A stretch of 57,858 nt of DNA. It comes from an uncultured Collinsella sp. (lineage in GTDB: Bacteria; Actinomycetota; Coriobacteriia; Coriobacteriales; Coriobacteriaceae). Shown in pieces: positions 24,830 to 33,740 of the stretch (positions are counted from its first letter, which is position 1; each line of letters opens with the position of its first letter). The position numbers and the translations under genes were made by a program. The notes under the pieces are model-generated. The model did not search any database, was not told where the DNA came from, and worked only from the letters and a program-made list of their open reading frames with translations. The stretch spans positions 1 to 57,858 of the forward strand of contig UQXP01000007.1 of NCBI GenBank assembly GCA_900545055.1, given 5' to 3'.

Positions 24830-26404
24830 TTACAGCTCGTACAGTGTGGTGAACTTGTCCTGCAGGTAGCTGCAGTAGTAGCGGGCGTCAAAGGCCATGC
24901 CGCAGGCGCCCTTGATGAGTTCCGGCGCGTCTTTGGCGCGGCCCCACTGCCAAATGTGCTCGCCCAGCCAGGTGCGGACGGGTGCCAGGTCGCCGCTTGC
25001 ACAGGCACCGTTGAGGTCGACGCCGTCGCGGCACATGGCCGGCACAAACATGGCATCGTAGGCGCTGCCCAGCGCGTACGTGGGGAAGTAACCAAACGAG
25101 CCGCCGCTCCAGTGCGTGTCCTGCAGGCAGCCACGTGCGTCGTCGGGAACGGGAATGCCCAGGTACTCGTCCATAAAGCGATTCCAAAGCGCGGGGATGT
25201 CCTTGGCCGTGGCCTCGCCGGCAAACAGCATGCGCTCAATCTGGTAGCGCACCATAATATGCAGCGGGTAGGTGAGCTCGTCGGCCTCGGTGCGGATCAG
25301 CGACGGCTGCGCAATGTTCACGGCGCGGTAGAGCGTGTCCTCGTCCACGTCGCCGTAGGCCTCGGGCGCGTGACGGCGCAGCACCTGCAGCAGCGGTCCC
25401 ATAAAGGCGCGGCTGCGGCCCACGGTGTTCTCAAAGAAGCGGCTCTGGCTCTCGTGGATGCCCATGGAGGTGCCGCCCTCCAGGCACGTGCGCGCATAGG
25501 CGGGATTGACGCCTAGCTCGTAGGCGGCGTGTCCTGCCTCGTGGATGATGCTGTAGACGTTGGAGATGCAGTCGTCCTCGTAGATGTGCGTTGCGATGCG
25601 TGCGTCGCCCACCGAGAAGCCCTCGCTAAACGGATGCTCGGTAAAGGCGAGCGTGGTGTCGTCCAGGTCCAGGCCGACGAGCTTCATAAGGTCAAAGCTC
25701 ATGGCGCGCTGGGCGGCCTCAGGCACGCGGGCGTGCAAAAAGTCGGCAGCGGGCTGCTGGCCGCGCTCGCCAATGGCATGCACGAGCGGTACGACCGTGG
25801 CCTTGACCTCGTCGCAAAACGCGTCGAAGCTCTTGGCGGAAAGGCCACGCTCGTACTGGTCGAGCCAAACATCGTATGGGTCGCGCTTGGGGTCCATGAG
25901 CTCGGCCTGATGCTTAAGTTGGGCGACGATTCTATCTACATAGGGCTCAAAGCTCGCCCAGTCATTGGCCGTCTTGGCCTTGTGCCACACGGCGTCGGCC
26001 TCGCAGGTGAGCCTGGTCCAGGCCTCAGCCTCCTCGGTGGGAATGACGCTTGCCTCACGCTGGTCGCGGCCGAGCACGCGGATCTCGTCGAGCAGCTGCG
26101 GGTCGTCGATCTTGCCGCCGGCGATGGTCTCGCGTGCCAGCGAGCGCACAAGCTCGACAGACTTTTTGCTGGTCAGGAGCTTGTGATGTTCACCGGCAAG
26201 GGTGCCCATGGCATCGGCGCGCGCTGCGGCGCCGTTGGCGGGGGCAATGGTCGCGCCGTCAAACTCGGCAATCTTGAGCAGGTACTCACGAGTCGACAGC
26301 TTGCCTTCGAGCTTGCGGATTTTTTTGACGGCCTTATCGACCTTCATGCCTTTGGATGTCTTGCCCGCTGCAGGCTCGGCCTTCTTATCGAGTTTCTTTC
26401 CCAT
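24830..26404 (-). CDS. M32-family (Taq-type) metallocarboxypeptidase
   Basis: 524 aa, standard for thermostable carboxypeptidase 1-like enzymes that trim C-terminal residues from peptides in the cytoplasm. The zinc motif HExxH is IHEAGHAAYELG near residue 290, with the third ligand region GIHESQSRFFEN about 30 residues later. The N-terminus has a lysine-rich stretch (KKLDKKAEPAAGKTSKGMK) absent from most relatives. It is divergent from the pheST leader. The ATG at 26404 is the only sensible start. Confidence 0.92.
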   Translation of the reverse strand: MGKKLDKKAEPAAGKTSKGMKVDKAVKKIRKLEGKLSTREYLLKIAEFDGATIAPANGAAARADAMGTLAGEHHKLLTSKKSVELVRSLARETIAGGKIDDPQLLDEIRVLGRDQREASVIPTEEAEAWTRLTCEADAVWHKAKTANDWASFEPYVDRIVAQLKHQAELMDPKRDPYDVWLDQYERGLSAKSFDAFCDEVKATVVPLVHAIGERGQQPAADFLHARVPEAAQRAMSFDLMKLVGLDLDDTTLAFTEHPFSEGFSVGDARIATHIYEDDCISNVYSIIHEAGHAAYELGVNPAYARTCLEGGTSMGIHESQSRFFENTVGRSRAFMGPLLQVLRRHAPEAYGDVDEDTLYRAVNIAQPSLIRTEADELTYPLHIMVRYQIERMLFAGEATAKDIPALWNRFMDEYLGIPVPDDARGCLQDTHWSGGSFGYFPTYALGSAYDAMFVPAMCRDGVDLNGACASGDLAPVRTWLGEHIWQWGRAKDAPELIKGACGMAFDARYYCSYLQDKFTTLYEL

Positions 26405-26534
26405 ACCATATCCTTGATCTCGTGAGCCGAGCGCTTCGGGTGGGCGCGCGGCCAGTTTGCACAGCTACCTGCCTTGTACCCAGCACGAACAAAACGGAAC
26501 GCGGCGATACGCCCACACAATGTGGTATCCTGTA

Positions 26535-26823
26535 GCCCAATGCGTTGACGGAGAGGGTTTTGCCCGCCGCGTCGCCGGCAAGAGAGGGAAGGTCATGGGC
26601 TGCGAGCCTTCCTGCGGTGACAAGGGCCAAGCGTTCACTCCCGAGCAGCGACCTCAACGGGCACGCGGCCAGCGGCGGCGAAGCCCCAGTAGGGAAGCCG
26701 TGAGCCTCGCGACAAGGGGCACAGAGTGGGCGCGGCGGGCCAGACATCCGCCGGGTCAAACAAGGTGGTACCGCGGAATTCAACCGTCCTTGGGCAATGC
26801 ACATGCCCGAGGGCGGTTTTTTT
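26535..26823 (+). promoter_or_regulatory. T-box riboswitch of pheST
   Basis: The T-box core GGTGGTACCGCGG lies at 26764-26776. It is followed by a terminator stem CCGTCCTTGGGC (from 26784) pairing with GCCCGAGGGCGG (to 26816), and seven Ts. The antiterminator bulge would read the acceptor end of uncharged tRNA-Phe. The Stem I base pairs CGTTGA near 26543 with TCAACG near 26655. A TTC within GCGTTCACTCCC is a plausible Phe specifier but its position in the specifier loop was not modelled. A TATCCT -10 lies at 26526-26531. Confidence 0.88.
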
Positions 26824-26909
26824 ATTACCGAACCGGGCCGCGTTTTCACAACGCCAGACGGTGGCAGCCGCCTCGGCAAACGGAGAGCGCGAGAGACGAA
26901 AGGGAAGAC

Positions 26910-27986
26910 ATGAGTCTGATTGATGATCTGGTCAAACTCGAGGAAGAGGCCAAGGAGCTCGTCGCAGGCGCCGACGACGCAGCCAAGCTCGAGGCTGCGC
27001 GCGTTGAGCTGCTCGGTCGCAAGGGTCGTATCACCGGCTTGATGCGCATGATGGGCAAGCTCGCCCCCGAGGATCGTCCCGTAATGGGCAAGCGCGCCAA
27101 CGAGATGCGCCAGCTGATCGAGGGCATGCTCGACGAGCGAAACACCGAGATGAAGGCTGCCGCCCTCAAGCGCGCACTCGAGCACGACGCCGTCGACATC
27201 ACGCTGCCGGGCATCCGTCCGCAGATCGGCCACCAGCACCTGATCAAGCAGATCATCGAGGAGGCCGAGGACATCTTCTGCGGCATCGGCTACACCGTCG
27301 AGTCCGGTCCCATGGTCGACACCTCCTACTACAACTTCACCGCGCTCAACGCCCCTATGGATCACCCGAGCCGCTCGGCCCGCGATACCTTCTACGTGGT
27401 CGACAATAACCCCGGCAGCGTCGCGCACCCCGAGGCCCACGCCCACGGCGAGTCCGACGTGCTGCTGCGCACCCAGACCTCGGGCGTGCAGATCCACACC
27501 ATGGAGTCGCAGAAGCCGCCCATCTACATGATTTGCCCGGGCACCGTCTACCGTCCCGACACGGCCGATGCCTGCCACCTTCCGCAGTTCAACCAGATCG
27601 AGGGCCTGGTCGTCGACGAGGGCATCACCTTTGGCGACCTGAAGGGCACGCTCGACTACTTTGTTAAGTGCATGTTTGGCGAGGATCGCAAGACGCGTTA
27701 CCGCCCGCACTTCTTCCCCTTCACCGAGCCCAGCTGCGAGGTGGACGTGAGCTGCCACGTGTGCGGCGGCAAGGGCTGCAACTTCTGCAAGCACAGCGGC
27801 TGGATCGAGATCTTGGGCTGCGGCATGGTCGACCCCAACGTCCTGATCAACTGCGGCATCGACCCCGAGAAGTACACCGGCTTCGCCTTTGGTATTGGCG
27901 CCGAGCGCGTCGCGGCCCTGCGCTACGACCTGCCGGACCTCAGAACGCTCATGACAGGCGATATGCGTTTCCTGAATCAGTTCTAG
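26910..27986 (+). CDS. pheS: Phenylalanyl-tRNA synthetase alpha subunit
   Basis: 358 aa. Catalytic subunit of the alpha2-beta2 class II synthetase. The N-terminal coiled coil (residues 1-90) binds tRNA. Class II motif 2 includes PGTVYRPDTADACHLPQFNQ and motif 3 is FGIGAERVAALRY. The PFTEPSCEVDV strand is typical of PheS, and a CHVCGGKGCNFCKHSG segment is present, as in many bacterial PheS. The true start is MSLIDDLVKLE after AAGGGAAG; the open frame extends through the T-box. It is controlled by the T-box upstream. Confidence 0.96.
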   Translation: MSLIDDLVKLEEEAKELVAGADDAAKLEAARVELLGRKGRITGLMRMMGKLAPEDRPVMGKRANEMRQLIEGMLDERNTEMKAAALKRALEHDAVDITLPGIRPQIGHQHLIKQIIEEAEDIFCGIGYTVESGPMVDTSYYNFTALNAPMDHPSRSARDTFYVVDNNPGSVAHPEAHAHGESDVLLRTQTSGVQIHTMESQKPPIYMICPGTVYRPDTADACHLPQFNQIEGLVVDEGITFGDLKGTLDYFVKCMFGEDRKTRYRPHFFPFTEPSCEVDVSCHVCGGKGCNFCKHSGWIEILGCGMVDPNVLINCGIDPEKYTGFAFGIGAERVAALRYDLPDLRTLMTGDMRFLNQF

Positions 27987-27994
27987 GCTGCGGC

Positions 27995-28087
27995 TTGCCC
28001 AAGCACGGCACCTCGGCGCTCATTCGTCGCTTGCGTACCAAAGTACGCGGCGCTCCTCTTTCGGGCCGATCTGCCGCACTTGGGCAA
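27995..28087 (+). repeat. Long imperfect inverted repeat between pheS and pheT
   Basis: TTGCCCAAGcaCGGCA (27995-28010) pairs with 28072-28087 apart from a CA/CA internal loop, and GCGTAC-CAAA-GTACGC sits near the apex. No T-run follows, so transcription probably continues into pheT. It may be a processing or stability hairpin, or a dispersed palindrome. Confidence 0.7.
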
Positions 28088-28170
28088 CCCTCGCTTTGTA
28101 AGGAATGTTCACAAAGTTGAAGTTTCCACCTGCATCTCTTCGCAGGCTTTCAGTATGAAAGGAGAGCTAG

Positions 28171-30624
28171 ATGCGTGTTTCTTACGACTGGCTCAAGACC
28201 ATGATCGATATTCCGGAGGATCCCAAGACCCTTTCGGACGAATATATCCGTACCGGCACCGAGGTCGAGGCGATCGACACCGTGGGCGAGTCCTTCGACC
28301 ACGTGGTGACCGCCAAGGTGCTCACCAAGACCCCGCACCCCGATAGCGACCACATGTATGTGTGCTCGGTCGACGTGGGTGACAAGAACCTCGATGCCGA
28401 CGGCAATCCCGCTCCGCTGCAGATCGTCTGCGGCGCGCAGAACTTCGAGGCCGGCGACCACATCGTCACGGCCATGATCGGCGCAGTTCTGCCCGGCGAC
28501 GTCAAGATCAAGAAGAGCAAGCTTCGCGGCGTCGTGTCCATGGGCATGAACTGTTCCGCACGCGAGCTCGGCCTGGGCGGCGACCACTCCGGCATTATGA
28601 TCCTGCCCGAGGATACGCCCTGCGGCATGCCGTTTGCCGAGTATGTGGGCTCGAGCGACACCGTGCTCGACTGCGAGATCACGCCCAACCGCCCCGACTG
28701 CCTGTCCATGATTGGCATGGCCCGCGAGACCGGTGCCATCTTCGACCGCGATTTCCACGTTGAGCTGCCCGTCATCAAGGCGGAGACCGGCCGCGCGACC
28801 GACGACGAGCTTTCGGTCGAGATTGCCGACGAGGGCCTGTGCGACCGCTATGTCGCCCGCATCGTGCGCAACGTGAAGGTCGGCCCGTCGCCCGACTGGA
28901 TGGTCAAGCGCCTTAACGCCCTGGGCGTGCGCCCGCACAACAACATCGTCGACATCACCAACTATGTGATGATGCTCACCGGTCAGCCGCTGCACGCCTT
29001 TGACCTGGACACCTTTGCCGAGCGCGATGGCCACCGTCGCGTGGTGGTTCGCGCCGCCCAGCAGGATGAGAAATTCACGACGCTCGATGGCGAGGAGCGC
29101 GTGCTCGACGCCGGCATGGGCCTTATCACCGACGGCGAGCGCCCCGTGGCGTTGGCCGGCGTTATGGGCGGCATGGATTCCGAGATCGAGGACGATACCG
29201 TTGACGTGATGGTCGAGAGCGCCTGCTTCAACGCCGGCCGCACCTCGCACACCAGCCGTGACCTGTCGCTGATCTCCGACGCCTCCATCCGCTTTGAGCG
29301 CCAGGTCGACGAGACCGGCTGCGTGGACGTCGCCAATGTGACGTGCGCGCTTATCGAGGAGATCGCCGGCGGCGAGGTCGCCCCCGGCTATGTGGACGTG
29401 TTCCCCGCGCCCAAGACCATCGACAGCATTAGGCTGCGCCTGGCCCGCGTGCATGCCATCTGCGGTGCCGACATCGAGCCCGACTTTATCGAGCGTTCGC
29501 TCACCCGTCTGGGCTGCACCGTCGAGCGCGACGGCGAGGACTTCATGGTCACGCCGCCGAGCTTCCGTCCCGACCTGCCGCGTGAGATCGACCTGATCGA
29601 GGAGGTCCTGCGCCTGTGGGGCATGGGCCGCGTGACGGCGACCATCCCAGCTGCCAAGAACCACATCGGCGGCCTGACCCGCGAGCAGAAGCTCACCCGC
29701 AAGGTCGGCGAGATCCTGCGCGCCTGTGGCCTCAACGAGACTACGACCTTTGGCTTTGCCGCCCCGGGCGACCTGGAGAAGATCGGTATGTCCACCGAGG
29801 GCCGCGGCTGCCCCGTGGTTCTCATGAACCCGCTGGTGGCCGAGCAGACCGAGATGCGCCGCTCGCTGCTGCCGGGTCTGCTGCAGTCTGTGGCCTACAA
29901 CGAGGCCCACGGCACGCCTAACGTGCATCTGTACGAGGTCGGCAGCCTGTTCCACGGTCGCGAGAATGCCAGCCTGCCCAAGGAGACCAAGTCCGTGGCG
30001 GGTGTGCTCTCGGGCCAGTGGAGCGAGCAGTCTTGGAACATGAAGTACTGCAAGCTGCGTTTCTTCTTTGGCAAGGGCATTGTCGAGGAGCTGCTCGCCC
30101 AGCTGCGCATCGAGAAGGTCCGCTTCCGTCCCGTCGAGGGCGAGGGCTATGCCTTTTTGCAGCCGGGCCGTGCGGCTGAGGTTCTGTCCGGCGGCACCGT
30201 GCTGGGCTGGGTCGGCGAGATTCACCCCGAGGCGCGCGAGGCTATGGGCATTGACGAGGTTGTCGTTGCCTTTGAGCTCGATCTGGACAAGCTGATCAAG
30301 GGCGCCCGCAATCAGGAGAACTACCGTGAGTTCTCGCAGTACCCGGCCGTTGAGCACGACCTTGCTATCGTGGTCGACAACACTGTGACCTGCGAGGATC
30401 TTGAGCGTCGTATTACGAGTGCCGGCGGCAAGCTGCTCGAGGGCGTGCGCCTGTTCGATGTCTACCGCGATCCCATCCGCATCGGAGCGGGCAAAAAGTC
30501 CATGGCCTTTGCGCTTACGTATCGCTCCGACGACCACACGCTTACCAGCGAAGAGGTCGAGAAAGCGCACCAGAAGATTGTCACCAAGGTGTGCAAGGGC
30601 GTAAACGGCGAGGTCCGCTCGTAA
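28171..30624 (+). CDS. pheT: Phenylalanyl-tRNA synthetase beta subunit
   Basis: 817 aa. Domains in order: N-terminal B1, an OB-type tRNA-binding domain (about 40-150, DHVVTAKVLTKTPHPDSDHM), the B3/B4 editing domain (about 210-370, NIVDITNYVMMLTGQPLHAFD), the B5 winged helix (about 405-475), a catalytic-like domain, and the C-terminal anticodon-binding FDX-ACB domain (last 95 residues, SQYPAVEHDLAIVV). It edits mischarged Tyr-tRNA-Phe and completes the enzyme with PheS. AAAGGAGAG precedes the ATG. Co-transcribed with pheS. Confidence 0.96.
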   Translation: MRVSYDWLKTMIDIPEDPKTLSDEYIRTGTEVEAIDTVGESFDHVVTAKVLTKTPHPDSDHMYVCSVDVGDKNLDADGNPAPLQIVCGAQNFEAGDHIVTAMIGAVLPGDVKIKKSKLRGVVSMGMNCSARELGLGGDHSGIMILPEDTPCGMPFAEYVGSSDTVLDCEITPNRPDCLSMIGMARETGAIFDRDFHVELPVIKAETGRATDDELSVEIADEGLCDRYVARIVRNVKVGPSPDWMVKRLNALGVRPHNNIVDITNYVMMLTGQPLHAFDLDTFAERDGHRRVVVRAAQQDEKFTTLDGEERVLDAGMGLITDGERPVALAGVMGGMDSEIEDDTVDVMVESACFNAGRTSHTSRDLSLISDASIRFERQVDETGCVDVANVTCALIEEIAGGEVAPGYVDVFPAPKTIDSIRLRLARVHAICGADIEPDFIERSLTRLGCTVERDGEDFMVTPPSFRPDLPREIDLIEEVLRLWGMGRVTATIPAAKNHIGGLTREQKLTRKVGEILRACGLNETTTFGFAAPGDLEKIGMSTEGRGCPVVLMNPLVAEQTEMRRSLLPGLLQSVAYNEAHGTPNVHLYEVGSLFHGRENASLPKETKSVAGVLSGQWSEQSWNMKYCKLRFFFGKGIVEELLAQLRIEKVRFRPVEGEGYAFLQPGRAAEVLSGGTVLGWVGEIHPEAREAMGIDEVVVAFELDLDKLIKGARNQENYREFSQYPAVEHDLAIVVDNTVTCEDLERRITSAGGKLLEGVRLFDVYRDPIRIGAGKKSMAFALTYRSDDHTLTSEEVEKAHQKIVTKVCKGVNGEVRS

Positions 30625-30636
30625 TCTTTGCCGTTT

Positions 30637-30731
30637 GGAACCCGCCCCCTGCGGGGTTTTCACGGCAACGTCCTCGCCGCTTCGCGGCTGCGGGATGTTG
30701 CCTTAGAAAACCCCTCTCGAGGGCGGGTTCC
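30637..30731 (+). repeat. Nested hairpin with conserved apex, copy 1
   Basis: Three nested stems: GGAACCCGCCC (30637-30647) with GGGCGGGTTCC (30721-30731), GGGGTTTTC (30653-30661) with GAAAACCCC (30706-30714), and GGCAAC (30664-30669) with GTTGCC (30697-30702). The apex is GTCCTCGCCGCTTCGCGGC, then TGCGGGAT. The same apex, but entirely different arms, occurs at 39388-39475. There is no T-tract. The rest of the 326-bp gap to nikM holds no gene apart from the operator listed next. Confidence 0.75.
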
Positions 30732-30898
30732 TGCGTTAACCTTGTTGCGAGCGGACCGCACCTTCTTCCGGGTGACCGGAAAGTTGGGAGTGCATGGGCC
30801 CTTTATTGGGCGGTGTGTGGACCTGGGTTAATAACGTACGTATTGCAAGGGCGTGCTGCGTTGTCGGCGGTGCGCCTTTTTGTTAGTATGCAGAGTCG

Positions 30899-30926
30899 GT
30901 GTTACGGATTGTTGGAAACGTAACAC
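30899..30926 (+). promoter_or_regulatory. NikR-type operator
   Basis: GTGTTAC-N14-GTAACAC, a perfect 7-bp palindrome 25 bp before the nikM start. It matches the GTGTTAC-N13/14-GTAACAC recognition sequence described for Geobacter-type NikR, a nickel-responsive repressor. This suggests nickel rather than cobalt control of the transporter. No nikR gene lies in this window. Confidence 0.7.
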
Positions 30927-30950
30927 GCAACGTTCTGATTGAGAGAGCTC

Positions 30951-32033
30951 ATGCATATTCCAGATAATTATCTGTCCCCGCAGACCGATGCCGTTATGGC
31001 GGTGGCGATGGTGCCCGTATGGGTTCACTGCATCAAGAAAGTGCGCGCCACGCTCGATCGCGAGCATATGGCCTTTCTGGGTATTTGCGCTGCGTTCTCC
31101 TTTTTGCTCATGATGTTTAACGTGCCGCTGCCCGGCGGCACCACAGGCCACGCTGTCGGCGGCGCACTCATCGCGCTGCTGCTGGGTCCCGAGGCCGCGG
31201 CTATCGCTGTCTCGGTCGCGCTGGCGCTGCAGGCGCTGCTGTTTGGCGACGGCGGCGTTCTGTCGTTTGGCGCCAACTGCTTTAACATGGCCTTTGTGCT
31301 GCCGTTTGTCGCTGCTATCGTGTTCCGTGTGCTCAACAGCCGTCTGCACGACAAGAGCTGGGGCACCTCGGTTTCTGCCATCGTGAGCGGTTGGGTCGGT
31401 CTGTGCCTGGCGGCCCTGTGCGCGGCAATCGAGTTTGGTATTCAGCCGATGCTCTTCACCAACGTTTCGGGCGCCCCTCTGTACTGCCCCTTCCCGCTGT
31501 CCGTGGCTATTCCGGCCATGTTGATCCCGCATATGCTGGTTGCCGGCGTGATCGAGGGCGTGGCGACGGCCGCCATCTACGGCTTCATTAAGAAGACGGC
31601 GCCGAGCATTATCGTCGGCCCCGAAGCCGCCGATGGCCAGCTTGCCGCCAATGGTACCGCCAAGAAGACTTCCCTGATTCCCACGCTCATTCTGGTCGCC
31701 GTGCTTGTTGTGGCTACGCCGCTCGGCTTGCTCGCCACCGGTGACGCCTGGGGTGAGTGGGACGCCGAGGGCGCCGCGACCGCCGTTCAGGAGGCTGGCG
31801 ACGACAGCCTGCAGGCTTCGGTCGGCCTCGATACCCCGACCTTTGCCGACGCCCTGCCCACGGGCGATTATCTGCAGGCCTATTCCGAGGAGCAGGGCCT
31901 TGGCTTTGCCGGCCAGGCTGCGATGTATATTCTTTCGGGCGTGATTGGCGTGGCGGTGCTCACCATCACATTCCGCCTGGTCTCGCTGACGGTCAAGGAA
32001 AGCGGTGCTCATGGCAATAGCCGAGCTGCCTAG
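30951..32033 (+). CDS. nikM: ECF-type nickel/cobalt transporter, S component with PDGLE-type C-terminus (NikM/CbiM)
   Basis: 360 aa. It begins MHIPDNYLSP; in this family the N-terminal Met-His is a metal ligand after insertion. For this reason the start is 30951 and not the in-frame start four codons upstream. Six to seven membrane helices follow (GGTTGHAVGGALIALLLGPE is diagnostic). A C-terminal extension with a last helix (IYILSGVIGVAVLTITFRLV) corresponds to the NikN/CbiN-like PDGLE part. It forms the metal-binding core with the NikQ and NikO proteins encoded next. The nickel assignment rests on the upstream palindrome. Confidence 0.88.
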   Translation: MHIPDNYLSPQTDAVMAVAMVPVWVHCIKKVRATLDREHMAFLGICAAFSFLLMMFNVPLPGGTTGHAVGGALIALLLGPEAAAIAVSVALALQALLFGDGGVLSFGANCFNMAFVLPFVAAIVFRVLNSRLHDKSWGTSVSAIVSGWVGLCLAALCAAIEFGIQPMLFTNVSGAPLYCPFPLSVAIPAMLIPHMLVAGVIEGVATAAIYGFIKKTAPSIIVGPEAADGQLAANGTAKKTSLIPTLILVAVLVVATPLGLLATGDAWGEWDAEGAATAVQEAGDDSLQASVGLDTPTFADALPTGDYLQAYSEEQGLGFAGQAAMYILSGVIGVAVLTITFRLVSLTVKESGAHGNSRAA

Positions 32034-32847
32034 TTGGCTTGCGGCCGAGGAGCGTTACGAGCCCGCGGGGGCTCGGCATCGTGTGATGCAAAAGAATGTC
32101 CTGCACCTGGCGAGCCTGCTTGAGCGGGTTCGCCTGGGTGGAGGCGCGCACGAGGGCGGGTCGATGGTCGACCGCGCCCTTTCTTGCGTTTCGGCTCCGG
32201 TGCGCCTGGTGGGGATGTTCGTTTGCGTCCTGTGCGTGTGTCTGACGCAAAGCCCGCTGTACCTGATGTTGATGGCGGCGATCGCGTTGGTGCTGGTCGC
32301 GGTGCGCCCCGTACGCGGGCTGCGCGCTACCTTTGTGCCGGCGTTGGCTGCCGCGGGGTTTGCCGTGGTTCTGGCGCTGCCTGCCCTGCTGCTGGGTGCT
32401 TCTGCCTCGGGCGCCATGCTCAAGATTGCACTCAAGACGTTCATTAACGTGTCGCTGGTGCTGGGTGTTTCGTGGACGCTCACCTGGAGCCGCATGTCGG
32501 CGGCGCTTAAGATGCTGCACCTGCCCGACGAGGTCATCTTTACTTTCGATATGGCGCTCAAGCATATCGAGGTGCTGGGACGCACAGCGCACGATCTGTG
32601 CGAATCGGTCATGCTGCGCAGCGTCGGTTCCGCGCCTGCGGGTTTTTCGCGTACCGATTCGATCGCGGGTATTATGGGCATGACCTTTATCAAGGCGATG
32701 GAATGCAGCCGCGCGATGGACGAGGCTATGCTTTGCCGTGGCTTTGCCGGTGCGTATCCGACTCCCGCGCGGAGCGGCTTTGGCTGGCGCGATGCGGTCT
32801 ATGCGGTCGTCGTGGTGCTGCTCGCCGTGTTGTGCGCGGTGCTGTAG
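32011..32847 (+). CDS. nikQ: ECF transporter transmembrane component (NikQ/CbiQ)
   Basis: 278 aa membrane protein, the coupling subunit that links the metal-binding protein to the ATPase. Hydrophobic segments include VRLVGMFVCVLCVCLTQSPL and a GILMGMT-like region (GIMGMTFIKAMECSRAMDEA) carrying the Ala/Arg coupling motifs (SRAMDEAMLCRGF). The ATG at 32011 overlaps the end of nikM by 23 bp and is preceded by AAGGAAAG, indicating translational coupling. Confidence 0.87.
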   Translation: MAIAELPSWLAAEERYEPAGARHRVMQKNVLHLASLLERVRLGGGAHEGGSMVDRALSCVSAPVRLVGMFVCVLCVCLTQSPLYLMLMAAIALVLVAVRPVRGLRATFVPALAAAGFAVVLALPALLLGASASGAMLKIALKTFINVSLVLGVSWTLTWSRMSAALKMLHLPDEVIFTFDMALKHIEVLGRTAHDLCESVMLRSVGSAPAGFSRTDSIAGIMGMTFIKAMECSRAMDEAMLCRGFAGAYPTPARSGFGWRDAVYAVVVVLLAVLCAVL

Positions 32848-32867
32848 CGCGGGCGGCCGAGCCGTCG

Positions 32868-33662
32868 ATGTGGATAGGGAAGGGCGACGTTTTGGCAAAC
32901 GATACGAATGGCGTGATGGGCGCGAGCGGTGCTACTGGCGCCAAGAGCGTGCCGCTCATCGAGTTTCGCGACGTGCTGTTCTCCTATGCGGGGCATACGG
33001 TTGTCGATGGTGTGTCGCTGCAGGTCGATCGTGGTGAACTCGTTGCCCTACTCGGTCCCAACGGCTGCGGTAAGACGACGATTATGCGCCTTATCAACGG
33101 TCTTGAACTAGCGGACGCGGGTGCGTACCTGTTTGACGGGCACGTGATCGATGCGGCATATCTCAAGGATTCCGCAGCCGCTCGGCGTTTTCATCAGCGC
33201 GTGGGCTTTGTGTTCCAGAATGCCGACGCCCAGCTGTTCTGCGCTACGGTGGGCGAGGAAGTTGCTTTTGGCCCCGCGCAGATGGGGCTGCCGACAGACG
33301 AGCTCGAGCGCCGCGTCCGCGATGCCATGGAGCTGTTCCAGGTTGCCGATCTGGTCGATGCCTCGCCCTATCAGCTTTCGGGCGGGCAAAAGAAGCGCGT
33401 TGCGCTGGCTGCGGTGGTGTCGATGAACCCCGATATCCTAGTGCTCGATGAGCCCACCAACGGGCTCGATGAGGACTCGTGCGACATCGTAGTCAACTTT
33501 TTGCTGGCCTACGTTGCTGCCGGTAAGACGGTTTTGATGAGTACGCACCATCAAGATTTGGTGCGCCGCCTGGAGGCCCGTGCCATCTATATCGATCGAT
33601 ATCACCATGTGGTCGAGGCGCCCGTGCCGTCGTATGGAACCGAAAGCGGTGCTGCGGAATAG
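32868..33662 (+). CDS. nikO: ECF transporter ATP-binding protein (NikO/CbiO)
   Basis: 264 aa ABC ATPase that powers nickel/cobalt uptake. Walker A GPNGCGKTT, Q-loop VFQNADAQLF (typical of cobalt/nickel and ECF ATPases), signature LSGGQKKR, Walker B ILVLDEPTNGLDE and the H-loop STHHQD are all visible. The start is uncertain. ATG at 32868 is used; a TTG at 32892 has a better placed AGGGAAGGG and would remove eight residues. The gene follows nikQ by 20 bp. Confidence 0.9.
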   Translation: MWIGKGDVLANDTNGVMGASGATGAKSVPLIEFRDVLFSYAGHTVVDGVSLQVDRGELVALLGPNGCGKTTIMRLINGLELADAGAYLFDGHVIDAAYLKDSAAARRFHQRVGFVFQNADAQLFCATVGEEVAFGPAQMGLPTDELERRVRDAMELFQVADLVDASPYQLSGGQKKRVALAAVVSMNPDILVLDEPTNGLDEDSCDIVVNFLLAYVAAGKTVLMSTHHQDLVRRLEARAIYIDRYHHVVEAPVPSYGTESGAAE

Positions 33663-33740
33663 TTGCTGCGTAGGGTATGTATGGCCGCCTGTGCGACTCT
33701 GCCGTGATGGTATAGTTAACCAGGTTTTATGGGGGTGGCT

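Noticed and set aside
30732..30950. Cobalamin riboswitch before the CbiM/NikM gene
   Set aside because: No B12-box-like sequence was seen; the NikR-type palindrome explains the region better.
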